NCBI GenBank assembly: GCA_038030265.1
Contig: CM075937.1
Span: 38,792,198-38,856,197 of the forward strand
Direction of reading: 5' to 3'
DNA length: 64,000 bases
DNA from: Corythucha ciliata
Lineage: Eukaryota; Arthropoda; Insecta; Hemiptera; Tingidae
The notes beneath the pieces are model-generated. The model was not told the origin of the DNA. It made no database searches and saw only the letters and a program-made list of their open reading frames with translations. How positions within the stretch are numbered: the stretch's first letter is position 1; each line of letters starts with the position of its first letter. A program made the position numbers and the translations under genes. Positions 11,560 through 23,741 of the stretch are shown piece by piece.

Positions 11560-12330
11560 AAAACTGGGGGTTTGCGCCTTGAAAATGGCTAAACTGACGG
11601 TTAGCAGTTCACGAATTGCCGGAATGGGGGATTCCCGCTCTAAAAACTGGCAAACCCTATACAAGTGGATAAACCGATGATTCATGTAACCCTGAAATTG
11701 CCTTAAAATTCATGATTCCTGTCCTGAAAATGGCTAGGTCGAGCATTTGCGCGACGAAAATGGTCAATACTCAATATTGTTTGCGTCTTTTGCTTAACTA
11801 CCACGTTAAGCGTTATAGTACGTTTTCTGCGCTTTGCTGCTTGCACTATTCGAGTCTTAAAAACTGCTAAAATGACCAGGTATGCGTGCCACAGATTATT
11901 CCTGTCCTGAAAATTGCAAAATCGCGCCAAGTCGACTGGCCAAACTGATCTTTCTCACCTTACAAATTGCTCGATGGACTAATCGCACCGTAAAAAATTG
12001 CAAAACTGACTATTTGGGTCCAAAAAATTGTTGAACTAACAGCGTCTTGAAAATAGCTAAACTAACCGTTCACATCCTAACCTCGACAAAACTGACAATA
12101 CGCTCGCTGAAAACTATCAAACTGACCGTCCACACCCTAGGAATGACCGTACTGACAATTTCCGCCTTAAAAGGAACGTAAAGGAAAATGTGTTATTCAT
12201 GTCCTGAAAATGGTAAACATGCCTCTATGCGCCCTTTAAATAACTGAGTTGACTATCAAAGAGCGATGAAATGCTTTGAACTACTTAATAATAACCTTGA
12301 TAACTAATAACTAGCAAACTGGCATATTCA
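11560..12330. repeat. Degenerate ~30-bp minisatellite, block 2
   Basis: The units follow the pattern CTGAAAATGGCTAAACTGAC plus GATTCGCGCC. They look like a diverged, reverse-oriented relative of block 1 (compare AAATTGAGAAAACGCTAATT, the complement of block 1). Copies become irregular to the right. Confidence 0.6.
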
Positions 12331-13139
12331 CGGTCGAAAAATGGCCTTCCATCATTCACATTTCACTCATTTCTTATTTTTAATTTTCACATTTTTCAAT
12401 TTCCTCATTAGCCGGGTTGACCAAAAATCCAATAACGTGGGGTTGACTCTAAAAAAAAAATTACCAATTCAGCGAGAAAATGCTCAAGTCGTCCCTCGAA
12501 AAGTCAATTTCGTCAGTCTGGCTCCTTTCAAATGACGTATCCTATTCAACCAGTGTTGGTAATGAAAATATAAACTATTATTGCGGCCTTAGCTATTATG
12601 CGACCTTATAAATGTTTAAACTGACGATTAGTGGCCCATACACGGGCAGATAATTCTGACAGATTTGATCGGCCGATATTTTCAACAGATATCGATAACG
12701 ATCTAGAGCAAACGATGTGATCGGTCGTCGCCGTCAAGTTAGCTTTTGAAAGAGTGAAAATCCGCCAAAAACTTGGGAATGTAAGAGCCAAAACGACGAA
12801 ATTCCTGGTTTGAAATAGCCACGTACAGGAATTTTGGTACTTGAATGAGCCAAAGTTTTCTAAATTAGACAAACCTGCGAAATCTGATGTCATCAAGACA
12901 AGACAACGAAATTGTGCACGAGCACAAGACCCATAAAATCGGGATTTGAACGAGACGAACCGGAAAATATATAACATTAAAATTTGGGTTTTACTTAGAA
13001 AATCCGCAAGCTCTAGTGTACCGAGGTTGGGGTGGACCGCCTTGGGCCCCCTTCGAATGGTTCCCCCGAATAGCTCAAATATGAAAAAATGTGTGACTTT
13101 AGGTTTATAGGATGTAAAAAAATTAGCTTCTGAATTTGA
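12331..13139. other. Intergenic, no gene seen
   Basis: Open frames on the minus strand at 12606-12977 show no recognisable domain and no splice context. Scattered diverged minisatellite-like words are present. Confidence 0.4.
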
Positions 13140-13380
13140 GAAAAAGCGTTAATTCTTGGCTAATGTAGAGAAAAAGATCTATTATTCAAGGCGAAAATTG
13201 CGGGAAGGCGCTGATTCGCGGTAAAAATTTGAAAACAGCGCTAATGCCCGCGTGAAATTGACAAAACTCGTTCTCTCGAGGCCAAAATTGATGAAAATAC
13301 CAACTCGCGCCTGACACGGAGAAAAGCAATAACTCACGGAGAGAATTGAGAGAATACGTTAATGAAAACCCGATAATTTA
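13140..13380. repeat. Degenerate ~30-bp minisatellite, block 3
   Basis: About seven diverged units such as AAAATTGCGGGAAGGCGCTG then ATTCGCGGT, in the orientation opposite to block 1. Confidence 0.55.
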
Positions 13381-14059
13381 TTAGTGTGAGAAGGACAAAT
13401 ATGACCTTTTTTACGGAGTCTTACCCCTTGAGATTGGCTTTTGTGAGGAATGATTCACAAAATTCGGATTTCGAAAGGGTCAAACCTGTGAAATGTATTT
13501 CTTAAAGTGACAATTTTTTGTTGAAAGGGGTGAAATCTACAGATTGTAGCCATCGACGTAACCAGGACCGTAAACTGGAGGAAGGTGACTCAGGAATCGT
13601 CTGTTTCGTCATTGTAGTTACAATGAGTCACGGTCACGCTTCCGTGTATAATTTTGTTTTGGTGGCGATGGCGGGAGGGTACTTGCTCCTCTCTGGCAAG
13701 TATTTGTAACGGCCCTGCAGCCGACCAATAATACACGTTTCGCTGTTAAGTAAACTGACCGGTAAAGATACAGAGCTGAGTCCACAGATTTATTGTTTCT
13801 TGGCCTAATGTTGCATACCAGAATCATGAATAGCCCATGCGCCATGCCAGAAGAAGGCACGGGGGCTCATGTCATAGTTGACAAGAGGGACTCAATTAGG
13901 TGAGGGGACAAAATCCTAACAAAAAATTCTCAAAGGCGAACCCCAAGCAATGCCCTCCCCCCTGCCCTTTTGGGTAAGATTTCATAAGTGTACGCACAGA
14001 TAGAGGGGAGGAGATGTTGAGCTCAGGGCTAAGCCCCCCCCTTAACATTTTACCCTTAC
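13381..14059. other. Intergenic, no gene seen
   Basis: Nothing recognisable. C-rich runs occur at about 13955-14040. Confidence 0.4.
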
Positions 14060-14510
14060 TTCATTACTGCGGGTTTGAGCTATGCTGTTATTGCTTTACT
14101 GCGGTTAGAGCATTTTGTGTTCTGTATTTTGCTGAATTTCAGAGCTTCACTGTGGTTTCAAGCTTTTCTGTGGTTGGGACTTGTCTGTGATTGAAGCTTT
14201 AACTGTGTTTAGAGGTTTATGTGTTTGGAGTATTTCTGTGGTTGGGGCTTTACTGTAATTGCAGCTGCGCGTGGTGCTGAGGTTCGGAGTTTTGTGCTTT
14301 GCTGTGGTTATGAGCGTTAGCTGGCTTTCCAGAGGTACCTATGGTGTTTTGCAGTGGTTTGGTGCTCCGTTGTTGTTTGGAGCTTTGTTATAGTTTGGAG
14401 CTTCGACGTGGTTTGGTGCTTTCCTGTGGTTGGAGCTTTGCTGTGGTTTGGTGCTCTGCTAGTTTTTGAGGATCGCTGTGGTTTGGTGTTTCTTGTTGTT
14501 TAAAATATTT
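14060..14510. repeat. GT-rich minisatellite, unit about 20-22 bp
   Basis: Repeated words of the form GAGCTTTGCTGTGGTTTGG are spread over about 450 bp with variable spacing. No protein is encoded in any frame. Confidence 0.65.
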
Positions 14511-14925
14511 GGCATTATATAGCGGCTAAAACAGTTGTGCTTAAGTGGAAGGGGGGCGGTTCATGAAATGGTCCCATCGAGTTTCATCATCTGGCCCGGA
14601 ACACTATTTTTGTACAGCCGGGCGTAAAGACTCGAAATTCGCCCGCTGGGAGAGTCTTGAGGGGGCGACATGAGGTTCATTCCGCCCGCCGGGCGTTAAG
14701 AAAAATATCAGCCCACTGCGTCTTCTTTTAAGTCTTTTGTTGTTGTTTTTTTAAATTTTTCTACCTAATTCTGTTTTTAAATTGAACATTAGCCATAAAA
14801 ACACAAAAATAAGCACTGTAAATTACGCTGAGAGGCGATTAAAGTTCTCTCTGTATCAGCTACGTCATCCTTACATTCGCTGGCTAGAGTATGTGTTCAC
14901 TTCAGTTAAATAAGCAAACCACATG

Positions 14926-15021
14926 CTTTGCGTCTGTGGAGTCTGTGCAACCTATCAAAATGCTTCATTTTTCAAAGGAATTAATTTTATTGGTTGCGTA
15001 GACGACTCCGCAGACACATAG
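14926..15021. repeat. Foldback sequence related to 36300-36375
   Basis: GTCTGTGGAGTCTGTGCAACC on the left faces GGTTGCGTAGACGACTCCGC on the right across about 45 bp. The loop (CTTCATTTTTCAAAGGAATT) is shared, with changes, by the sequence before copy A of the odorant receptors, so this is a dispersed family. Confidence 0.5.
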
Positions 15022-15128
15022 CACATAGCTCCTGATCGGGGCTTTCAAGACTGGTTTTTATGATTATTATTGTAATAATTATGAACTTCGGCAGTACACA
15101 ATCGGCGGTACAACACAGTACAACACTC

Positions 15129-15226
15129 GGGCGGTATTCCTCATTACGATCTCGGGCGACAACTGCCCTCGGCTTCACCTCGGGCACTTCCTGTCACCCT
15201 CGACCGTAATGAGCATCATACCGCCC
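15129..15226. repeat. 98-bp foldback sequence
   Basis: The left arm GGGCGGTATTCCTCATTACG pairs imperfectly with the right arm CGTAATGAGCATCATACCGC. This is MITE-like, without a clear target duplication. Confidence 0.5.
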
Positions 15227-15689
15227 TTGGATCGTAATATACTATTCCACGGCCCTGGGTGGACCGTAACAAGAGAGAACGTTTACCATTCGGTGCAGAC
15301 GGTTTTTCACACTCAGTTAGAGAACCTTTAAAGCACAGCTACGGCAATACGCCATCTTTGGTCCCTGTGATATCTTCTGGGGGCCTATTCTCTAACAACA
15401 AGCAATATTTTTTTCGCCAGCCATGTGTCCATTTCATTCATTTGTTTGAAGAAAATTAATGAAATAAACATATGACTTCGAAAAAGCTATTGCTTCGGAG
15501 TTAGAGAATAAGCCTCCTGTATAGTATTTGGTAACACGATGCACGTAACCATCTTTTGGAGTAAATTAGCTCGAAAAATGAGTTGTTTCACGGTTAAGAA
15601 GACCGACAGAGTGTCAAGTACATGTACACGACTAAAAAAAGAATCAACAGTGTTTAATGAAGTAAAAGGTTGTGCTGTTTCGCTTTGTT
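15227..15689. other. Intergenic, no gene seen
   Basis: Only short unremarkable open frames are present. Confidence 0.4.
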
Positions 15690-17165
15690 AAAAATGGTCA
15701 ACTGACTATTCGCGTCCTAAAATTGTTGAAATGGCTAATCCCTCTATATCAACCCCCCCTCATTAACAATACTGTCGATTCGCGCCAATTAGCGCCCTAA
15801 AAATGACCAAACTGCAAATGCATGCCCTCAAAATGGCAAAACCGACCCTTACCGGTTAAACTAATGTTTCTCGCTCGTGGTCGAGCCCTAAAATTGAATA
15901 AACGGACCATTCGTGCCCTGAAAAAGTCACCATGACTATTCATGACCTAAAATCTGCCTTTTCTGCTAATTCTGACTATTTTCGCCCTAAAAATTGCTAA
16001 ACTGACGATTCACGCGTTGAAAATAGCCGAACTGGTTCTGCACGCTCAAATCCACTTAATGACTCAAATTCACTTTTAAAATACGACATTCGTGCCAAAA
16101 CGATAGCCAAACGAACCATTTGTGTTCTAAAAATGGCCAAACTGACCAATCTTTCCTTGAAAATGGCTAGACTGACGATTCGTGCCCTAAAATTGGTAAA
16201 TCTAACTGACTTATGGCCCTAAAAGTGGGAAAAATAATGATTTGCACCATGTAAATACCTAAACTGACGATTTAATTGTGCCCCAAAGATAGCCAAACTG
16301 GCTATTCGCGCTCTAAAATTGGCTAATCTGACTAAAATTTCACCCGAAAAATGGCTAAACTGAAGATTCGAGCCATAAAAGTGTCTAATCTGATGATGTT
16401 CGTGTCCGGAAAATGGAAGCCGACCGAGTTTGGCACTCAAAAAATGGCCAAACTGACCATTCACTCCTTGAAAATGGCTAAGCTGACGATTCATGCCCTA
16501 TAAATAGCCTAACTGGCTATTGAAGCCCTATAATTGGCAAAGCTGAATTAATTGACCCTAAAAATGGCGAAGCTGACGATTATGACAATGCCTAAAATTA
16601 TAATTTGTGCCCTAAAAATAGCCAAACTAGCTATTCACGCGCTAAAATTTGAAAGCCTGACTCAATTAGCTCGGAAAATTGGCAAAATTCGTACCCTGAA
16701 AATGGTATAACGAACCGTTCCCGCTACACAAATTGCCAAACTGACTATATTTGCTTCTTGAAAAAGTCTGAACTGACGTGTCGTGCCCTAAAAATAGCTA
16801 AACCGGCTATTTACGCCCCACTATTGGCAAATCTGACTCAATTGGCCCTAAAATTGACCATTCGCTCTTTGAAAATGATTGAACTGAGGATTCGTTGAAA
16901 AATAAGCCAAAACGCCAGTCTATTGACGTTCCCAAAAATATCCTGTCAACAGGGCAGTCTCCACGTTACCAATTGATTGATCTCTTCCCCCCCCCCATCA
17001 CCAACCGACTGTTTTCTGTAATAATCCTTCGTGCTGATGCACTGACCGCTCTTGCCCTTTGAAACGGTTTGACTGGTGCCATAGTCCACTATTCGCACCA
17101 TAAATATGGCTGCGAGGACAATTCGTGCCCTGAAAAAGGCAAAACCGACGATTTGTGTGATCTGT
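15690..17165. repeat. Degenerate ~30-bp minisatellite, block 4 (largest, ~1.5 kb)
   Basis: Forty or more diverged copies of a unit like AAAATGGCCAAACTGACGAT then TCGTGCCCT occur; for example ACTGACCAAT at 16141 and ACTGACGATT at 16171 are 30 bases apart. Because 30 is a multiple of three, minus-strand translation gives a protein-like pattern (HFxGAN-QFxHF). That is a consequence of the repeat, not a gene. Confidence 0.75.
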
Positions 17166-20100
17166 TAGAAACGAGAGGATCATATAAACAGATTATGTTG
17201 ATGAATAAAAGGATCGAGTGCCCCATTTGACCCCTTCTTTTATCCGCTAATGATACTGATTGAAGGGACCAAAGATAGTGTATGCGTATTGCCGTACTCG
17301 GGCTGTACAGTTCCTTAACTCAGTCAGCCGGGAACACCCACACGCCGATTGCACCCTGTTACAGCTCATCGCAGCCTTTTGGCAAAGTGAGACAGTACAT
17401 AGCGAAATTCAAACGAAGCGAAGCATTTTATCTACATCCATGGCTAAAACCATGTTTTTCCTCGTTCTGAGGACCGAAAAGTCAGAATTTCCTTTGTTGC
17501 TCACCTGGTTGCTTTCTTTTATTTTTCTTGTGGTGGATTTCACTACCGAGAGAACTGGATAGTCCGCTCAGAAAACCAAACATAAAGACAACTGGTAGAC
17601 TAATGACCCGCACAACAGTTCGGGTCATGCGTTTTTTAGTATCCCAGCAAAAACCGCCTAATCTTGACGAAGGAGTCCACTCTTATTCGTATTTTTGAAC
17701 ATTTCATCTACTCAGTAGGTACATCAGTTCAAATTATTTAACTCGGAAAATTCAACATGAAATGGCCAGTATTTACAAAATCCAATCGATATAATTTTAT
17801 ATTTTATGTGTTTCGTCAGGTTTCCCTGAGAATTTTTGAGAAGCACGTGGTGCACGTACACTATTTGATGGTATACCATTTCTTGTCGCTTCACTCGTTT
17901 TTCCCACGGCCGCGTAATTTGATGCTCTTAAGTCATTAAGTTGAAGTCATAACATTGAAAAATAATATATTTTTTCTCGCTGAAGCCCTAAAGATATCGT
18001 TCGTTTACCACAAGCGGCTTACCACATCCTGGTAACGACTAACGAGGAGACTTCCGCACTTCTCTATTTTTTTCATCAAGTCACAACAATTCAACATCAA
18101 GACAAGAAAAAACATCTCACTCCTGTTACTAAACAGGGGAAATACGGAAATGAGACTATTGAAAGGGTTGATGTGGTGGGAAACCGTCTAGAGCGGTAAA
18201 TTCGGTCAATAACCTGTGATGGGATTGCGTACAAATCAGCCTCGCTCAGTAGGAGCAAGGGTTTGGGAGATTTGAAGGTAAAAAATGTGATTAAAAAAAT
18301 AGAAAAAAAAGCAAAGCAAACTGACCTATTATAAGCTGAGGCTGAGACTGAATTGACCTCGTGTCCATGCACAAGAATTTATTTCTCGGCAACAGATTTT
18401 GCGTAGTGGCTTGAGTGAGAAGGCCCTATTATAGTCCTCCTCGAGTTGGATTTGGTAGTTTTGTAGAATGAGCGAAGAGTTAATCAATCCATGACTCAAA
18501 TATTGCATCTTGTGGTCCACGCTTTAAAGAAATTCGTTGGAAAGAGTGAAAACGTGTTTTTCTCCATTTACTTTCAGTTTCTTCAACCCTGAAAACTTCC
18601 TCAGATCACTCATTTAATAGACATCATTTGGTGCAAACCTATTAGCTTCGAGGTAAAAGACTTGTTCTCTACATTGACTCCCCCTCTCCCCAGACACTCC
18701 CCGAACAAAACTTTTCTTCAAACACCCTCGCTCTCCATCTTGGGTAATAACTGCTTCACGACAACAACTCGGTCTTTTGTCACTCCAACAGACACTACAC
18801 GCCCTCACGAATTAACTCCTCCGCATATTCCACCATGCTCTCCCTCTTCTCAATCCGAAACCTCCCTTTAAAATCCCTTTCATGCTGGATTAATAGCTCC
18901 TTGCTCCCATGCTCCAAAAGAATCAGATTTAATGACCCCCACTTTCCTTGATCTTATTTTTTTAAATATCTTCTCACGTCCCTGAATGCGCAAGAACTGT
19001 CTGTTCAAAGCATAATTTAACCAATTTGAGACGCGAATGTTCAATTATTGACGTATTTTATGCGTACGAATGGATTTAGTTCAGTTTATAGTGAAACTGT
19101 ACTGTCTAATGATCGTGCAGCGACGCCGACTTTTAAGCGTAAAATAATTATTTTCGACTTTAGTTTAGCGCTACTTGAAACTTCCTCGATTATATTTCGA
19201 CCCAGCAGGAAGCGAGAAGTTGTTTACCCCGGACGTTTTAGGGTTGAAAAGTGAATATCAACGTGCTCCTTCTTTTCACCCTTTTTACTCGTTCACTCAA
19301 AGTAGGTGGTTTAACGGGTAAGCGGGAGGGGGTGCTTCGAGAGTTTTAGCTCGCTTTGTCGCAATGAATAAATTAAGCCTCATCAGTTGCTTTTGTATAA
19401 AGGCGTCTGACTCGATAATGTCACCCCTCTTCATGGAACTACCTTTCTATTGCCTTGCCCTTTGTCTTGTTTACACCTCAACCAATTTAACAGAAGAGAA
19501 TAGAGTCAATTGAATTCTCAATTAGAATTATTTGCTGAAATATTATGGTTGGGAGGAGGAGGGGAGTGCTGTACCAGAAAGAATTAATTCGTGGAAAAAA
19601 TACATTGTTAAAACTTACGTGATTAGCAGTAAAATCGAATTAGTCGATGTCATTAATATTCGCGATCAATTTTTTTTAGCGATTTACAACACCGAATTAT
19701 AATAATTGGAGGGGTGAGGAGGGAGGGTGCATCATGAGAAGATTCAAAAATAGTAATTTAAGGCTTTTCCCCCCTCCACCACCATTCCCTCTCCTTTCTC
19801 TTATTCTTCCTTTTTTCCCCCTATTTTTTTTTTTTCTTATTGTTCGCCGCGGGGCTGTCTAGAGCACTTTCAACTTCGAGATCGGGTATCAACGAGACTG
19901 GGTTAGTAGTGGTGGTGGAGGCTGCAAAAAGATGATCAAGGGCATGCGCCCCCCTGGGTTGGTTGGGATGCGTTGGATGGGATAGAATGAGGTGGAAGTT
20001 TGATGAGAGGGGTGAAATTTACGGGATGTGGGGATCTCTTTGCTTTCATCCCTGCTACTCCGCCACCCTCCCAGCCATCAACCCCCCTCCCACCACAATC

Positions 20101-21639
20101 CTCTTTTGTGGAAAACCCCTGAAGGCCTTGCTGCCCTCGTTTCCCAGTCGTTTCGTCATTAGGTTTTTTTTTTGGAAAGAGAGAGAGAGAAAAAAGAAAA
20201 AAAATAAGTAAAAAGGAACGTACAAATGCCGAAAGAAATAAGATAGCATGTTTAGCCGTGTCAAACACCACCGTGCCAATAAAAACTTTAAATTTAAAAC
20301 AAAAACAATGTCCTATGAACTATTATATTACCGCTGATTATATTATTACAGCTGTAAAAAAATACCGCTAGTATTGGGAGGTAAGCCTATAAAAACCTTA
20401 CGTAACTCAACCGAGAAGTATAGAATTTAAATCCGATTTTCTCCGTCTTCAACAGTTATTCAACCCTTTCTCCTTTTCGCGGCTCTTGGCAACGAAGGAA
20501 AATCGGCTTATTTTCTGGCATCTTCTAGCGGCTCGCTCTTTTGGAATACACGAAAGGGTTCGTGACAAGGTGTGGACTTGAGTACGTTCTTTTGAGCTCT
20601 TGGCTAACATCTTCACGTCACGTGAAGTCACCAGTTCCGTGTAAGAAATTAAGGAAGAGCCAAAGAATTTCTGAATTTTCATTTCACTAAGTCCCCCCCT
20701 CCCACCAATTACGAACTATGAAGCAATCGTACGTCTTCTGTGAAGGCTGAAGTGTACCGAAATGTACTGAAAAGAACAATAATCCATCATTTTCGAGTTT
20801 ATTACAACTCAGGTTTTTTGAGAAGATTTTGCCTGAGCTTACAATTATTGAGTGTTGATTCGTAACTTAAAACAGAACTGTAAAGTAAAATACAAACAAA
20901 AAGAAAACTGATAACTCCAATACCCGCACGACCTCTCAGGTATAGCGTTTTTTAAAATATATCTCGGCTCTTCGTGGTTAAGAGAAAACCGCCAAGAGGA
21001 AGGCCGTTCATTCTCACATTTTGTTGTTCAATTTATAGTTATATAACTTCATATTTTGGAGTGGCCTTGGACCTTCTCGGGATTTTAAGAATCTGGTAGT
21101 CCAAAAAACCAATATTTAGCGAAATAAATAATTTCGCAGCTTTTCAGCAGCGAAAATCAAGATTTAGCGGCTCTTCAGTCGGAAACAGAAAATTTGGTAG
21201 CATTTAAATAACAGCGCAAAACGATATTTTAGTAAGTACTAAAAACATGGTTTACTTGGAGAACAATCGTTCAAACAAAAAATCGCGGGTTTAGCTCCTT
21301 CAGAATGCAACATTTTGAAGATTGGCACGTCCTAAGGCCCACACTTCGTGGAATAGCTCGTTCCAACCCTGAATTTGGAGGATTTCTCTTCCTTAGCGTC
21401 AGCATGTCACATTGATGCTACTTTTAATGATTACTGGTACTGATGGATTGATGCTGCTGTGTCTTAGCTGGGTTTTTTTGGCCGAAAAGTTGGGTTCCTC
21501 TGAGCCAATTAGTGCTGTTCGTTTAATTCTTTGGCAACTGAAGGTTAATTTCTATGGCTTTAGTTGACGCTCACTTCCGATTTGTCCACCATTCTTCACA
21601 TAACCTCTAAAAATCTGGTTGTCGGTGATATTTTAAAGG
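17166..21639. other. 4.5 kb intergenic, no gene seen
   Basis: Short open frames on both strands show no domain, conserved motif or convincing splice context. Low-complexity tracts are present: C/T-rich at 18660-18860 and 19765-19850, and GA-rich at 20165-20210. Confidence 0.5.
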
Positions 21640-22095
21640 ATTTTGATATTTGTAATTAAACTAAATAACCCTATTTTAATATATAAAATGGGCTGCTTTG
21701 AACCAGGCTCCCATGCTTACCTTCCTGGCAGCAGCCATGCCTCCGACAGTTACCGCACAATTGACAGAATTGGGATTAAGCAAGGCTCGATCTCTGGTCC
21801 TCCTTTTTTCAGTCTGTACGTTAACGATCTCCCGGAAAACATCTATTTTGCCAATTCTCAGACTATTCCATATGCCGACGACGTCACGATTATTTGCTCC
21901 GGTTCATCGCTTGACGATGCTGTTTCCGTGGTCGACGAATCCACGGCGTTGATCAATGGCTGATGCCTGTGAAATCGGCTCTCGCTGAATACTTCCAAGA
22001 CTCAAGACTTGAGTATCAACCTCACCTGCAGCAACGTTAACAATGAAAGTGTGAGGTTCTTAGGGATAAATTATAAATATCAAAACTCACGTGTG
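21640..22095 (+). pseudogene. Non-LTR reverse transcriptase fragment (Jockey-like)
   Basis: A short stretch encodes the RT palm region: GIKQGSISGPPFFSLYVNDL, then PYADDVTII with the catalytic ADD box, and after stop codons NTSKTQDLSINLTCSNVNN and a FLGI motif. It is truncated on both sides and carries in-frame stops at about 21961 and 21973, so it is a dead remnant of a Jockey-superfamily element. Confidence 0.8.
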
Positions 22096-22584
22096 TGAAG
22101 CTAGCCCCCTTTTACACTCTTTCAAGGGGCAAAATACTAACCCGCATGACAGGAATCGCACTTTAGTCTAGGCACAGACAAAAAGGAAGCTAACAAAACC
22201 AAAAATTCTGGAACAGTAGTCAGCGCACCCTCAGTAATCGGCTTGCCGTTCTCTTATATGCCACCCGCCCACTTTACTCACCTATTCCACCTTGTTCCCT
22301 ACCCTTATACGAACACCTGTGAATTTTTAAAAAATTTTCCTATTTGGCCATCGCACTCGTTCCGGGGGCGGCATGCTAGCTCCACCGTACTCTCAGTAAT
22401 CGGCTCGTCGTTCACTTAGGGAGGGGAGGGGGCGTCCAATTTTTTACCTATGCCACGTTATACCTCATCCCCTGTTTGTTATTTCATTCCGAATTGTTTT
22501 TATCCTAACATGGAGGTGGTTACTTGGGGGCGGAATTGCCCCGTTATACTGACCCGCATGGCATGAATGTAGTGTACAGTGTAC
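22096..22584. other. Intergenic, no gene seen
   Basis: Nothing recognised. Two partly similar stretches (TCAGTAATCGGCTTGCCGTT near 22232 and TCAGTAATCGGCTCGTCGTT near 22394) suggest a small local duplication. Confidence 0.4.
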
Positions 22585-22720
22585 AGGTTAGTGGTGGGTA
22601 GGGACGATAATTTGCTGTATCAGGTTCAACCTGATACTGATACTTGAAAGTGCCTGATACTTTTAACTGATACTTTTTGTATCAGGTACCTCTTCGAACG
22701 AACCCATGTGGCCATGTCGT
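22585..22720. repeat. GTATCAGG-rich inverted repeats, possible hAT-type terminus
   Basis: After a TAGTGGTGGGTAGGGACG stretch come several GTATCAGG and CCTGATAC words in both orientations. hAT elements in insects often begin with a TGGTGGG-like end followed by subterminal repeats. No matching right end or transposase was found. Confidence 0.35.
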
Positions 22721-23485
22721 ATCAGGTAGAACGTAGAACTTATAAGAGTAGGTTCAATCATGTACCTGTTCACTCTAGCTCACTCGCTCACCAAAAGTGT
22801 TTGGAATATGATTTATTTTGCCATTTTCCATTCGAAAATGACGTATGGAATTTTTGTTTGGGAAAATTCAGCTCACGACACCTGTATGGTATTTAAACTT
22901 CAGAAAGGCCATTAAAAATATAGGCAGTCGATTTCGTGCAAAACCTCTGAGAGAGCTTTCACTTTATCCGTGCTACTGGAATTAAAATATTCTCAAGACG
23001 TTGAAACATCTATTTTTGTTTATAAACCTATTTGAGAGATGCGCCCTATTGCATTTCAAGCAACTCCCACAATTTGTAATTCCTTTTAAAAACATTTTTT
23101 TTTTCAATTCCTCGTCGTTTAAACTCTATTCCAGAAGAATCATCAAGCGAACCTGTATTCAGTCCGACATCGTTGTTATGACTAGGCACGAATGATGTAA
23201 AAATGTGCATCGCAAAACAAGCCCCGTCGCGTTATTTACTTGACTTTAGTAGAATAATATTAATGCATGCAAATCACACTTCGACCACTATAACCAATGT
23301 CAAGGCGAATACCCGCTTATTACAGTAAATTGTACAGCTGAATAACAAATAAATACACACATAATTAATAAAGTCTTTATTAGGGATATGATGCCACCTC
23401 AATTACCCTTTTGGTTTATTTTTAAATTAAAAGGTTCTCCGCCCGGTGATCGAGTATTCAGAAATGTTTAAAAGTCAAGTGTCGA
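22721..23485. other. Intergenic, no gene seen
   Basis: AT-rich, nothing recognised. Confidence 0.4.
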
Positions 23486-23741
23486 CGTATTTACTTTGAA
23501 ACTCCACCCCTCTCATCCACTTTAAGCTTCACTTGGAGATTATTTGATGGCTATTCTTTATCAGCAGTGATGAGCAATCCAGTTCTTTTATACATCGTTG
23601 GTTACACTAACCCTCGAATTGATGACAAACATCGCTTACGCTATCAAGAACACTAGCACAGATAGTGATAGTTCCATTCGCCAATAAGAACAATAATAAT
23701 ATAGTCAACCACAATCGATGTCAGACAAGTAAAATACGCAC
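23486..23741. repeat. Direct repeat copy 1 (pairs with 25166-25423)
   Basis: Beginning CGTATTTACTTTGAAACTCC and ending AAGTAAAATACGCAC, this 256-bp sequence recurs at 25166-25423 with only a few differences. Its left half is the right part of the short inverted-repeat element seen at 3989 and 25033. Its right half is unrelated flank shared by the two copies. Confidence 0.85.

Noticed and set aside
16219..16494. Minus-strand frame with a repeating QFxHFxGAN pattern, looking like a repeat protein
   Set aside because: It tracks a degenerate ~30-bp minisatellite, whose period is a multiple of three. There is no start context, splice signal or conserved domain.
19936..20279. Overlapping frames on both strands
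   Set aside because: Low-complexity C/T- and GA-rich DNA. The protein sequences are compositional.
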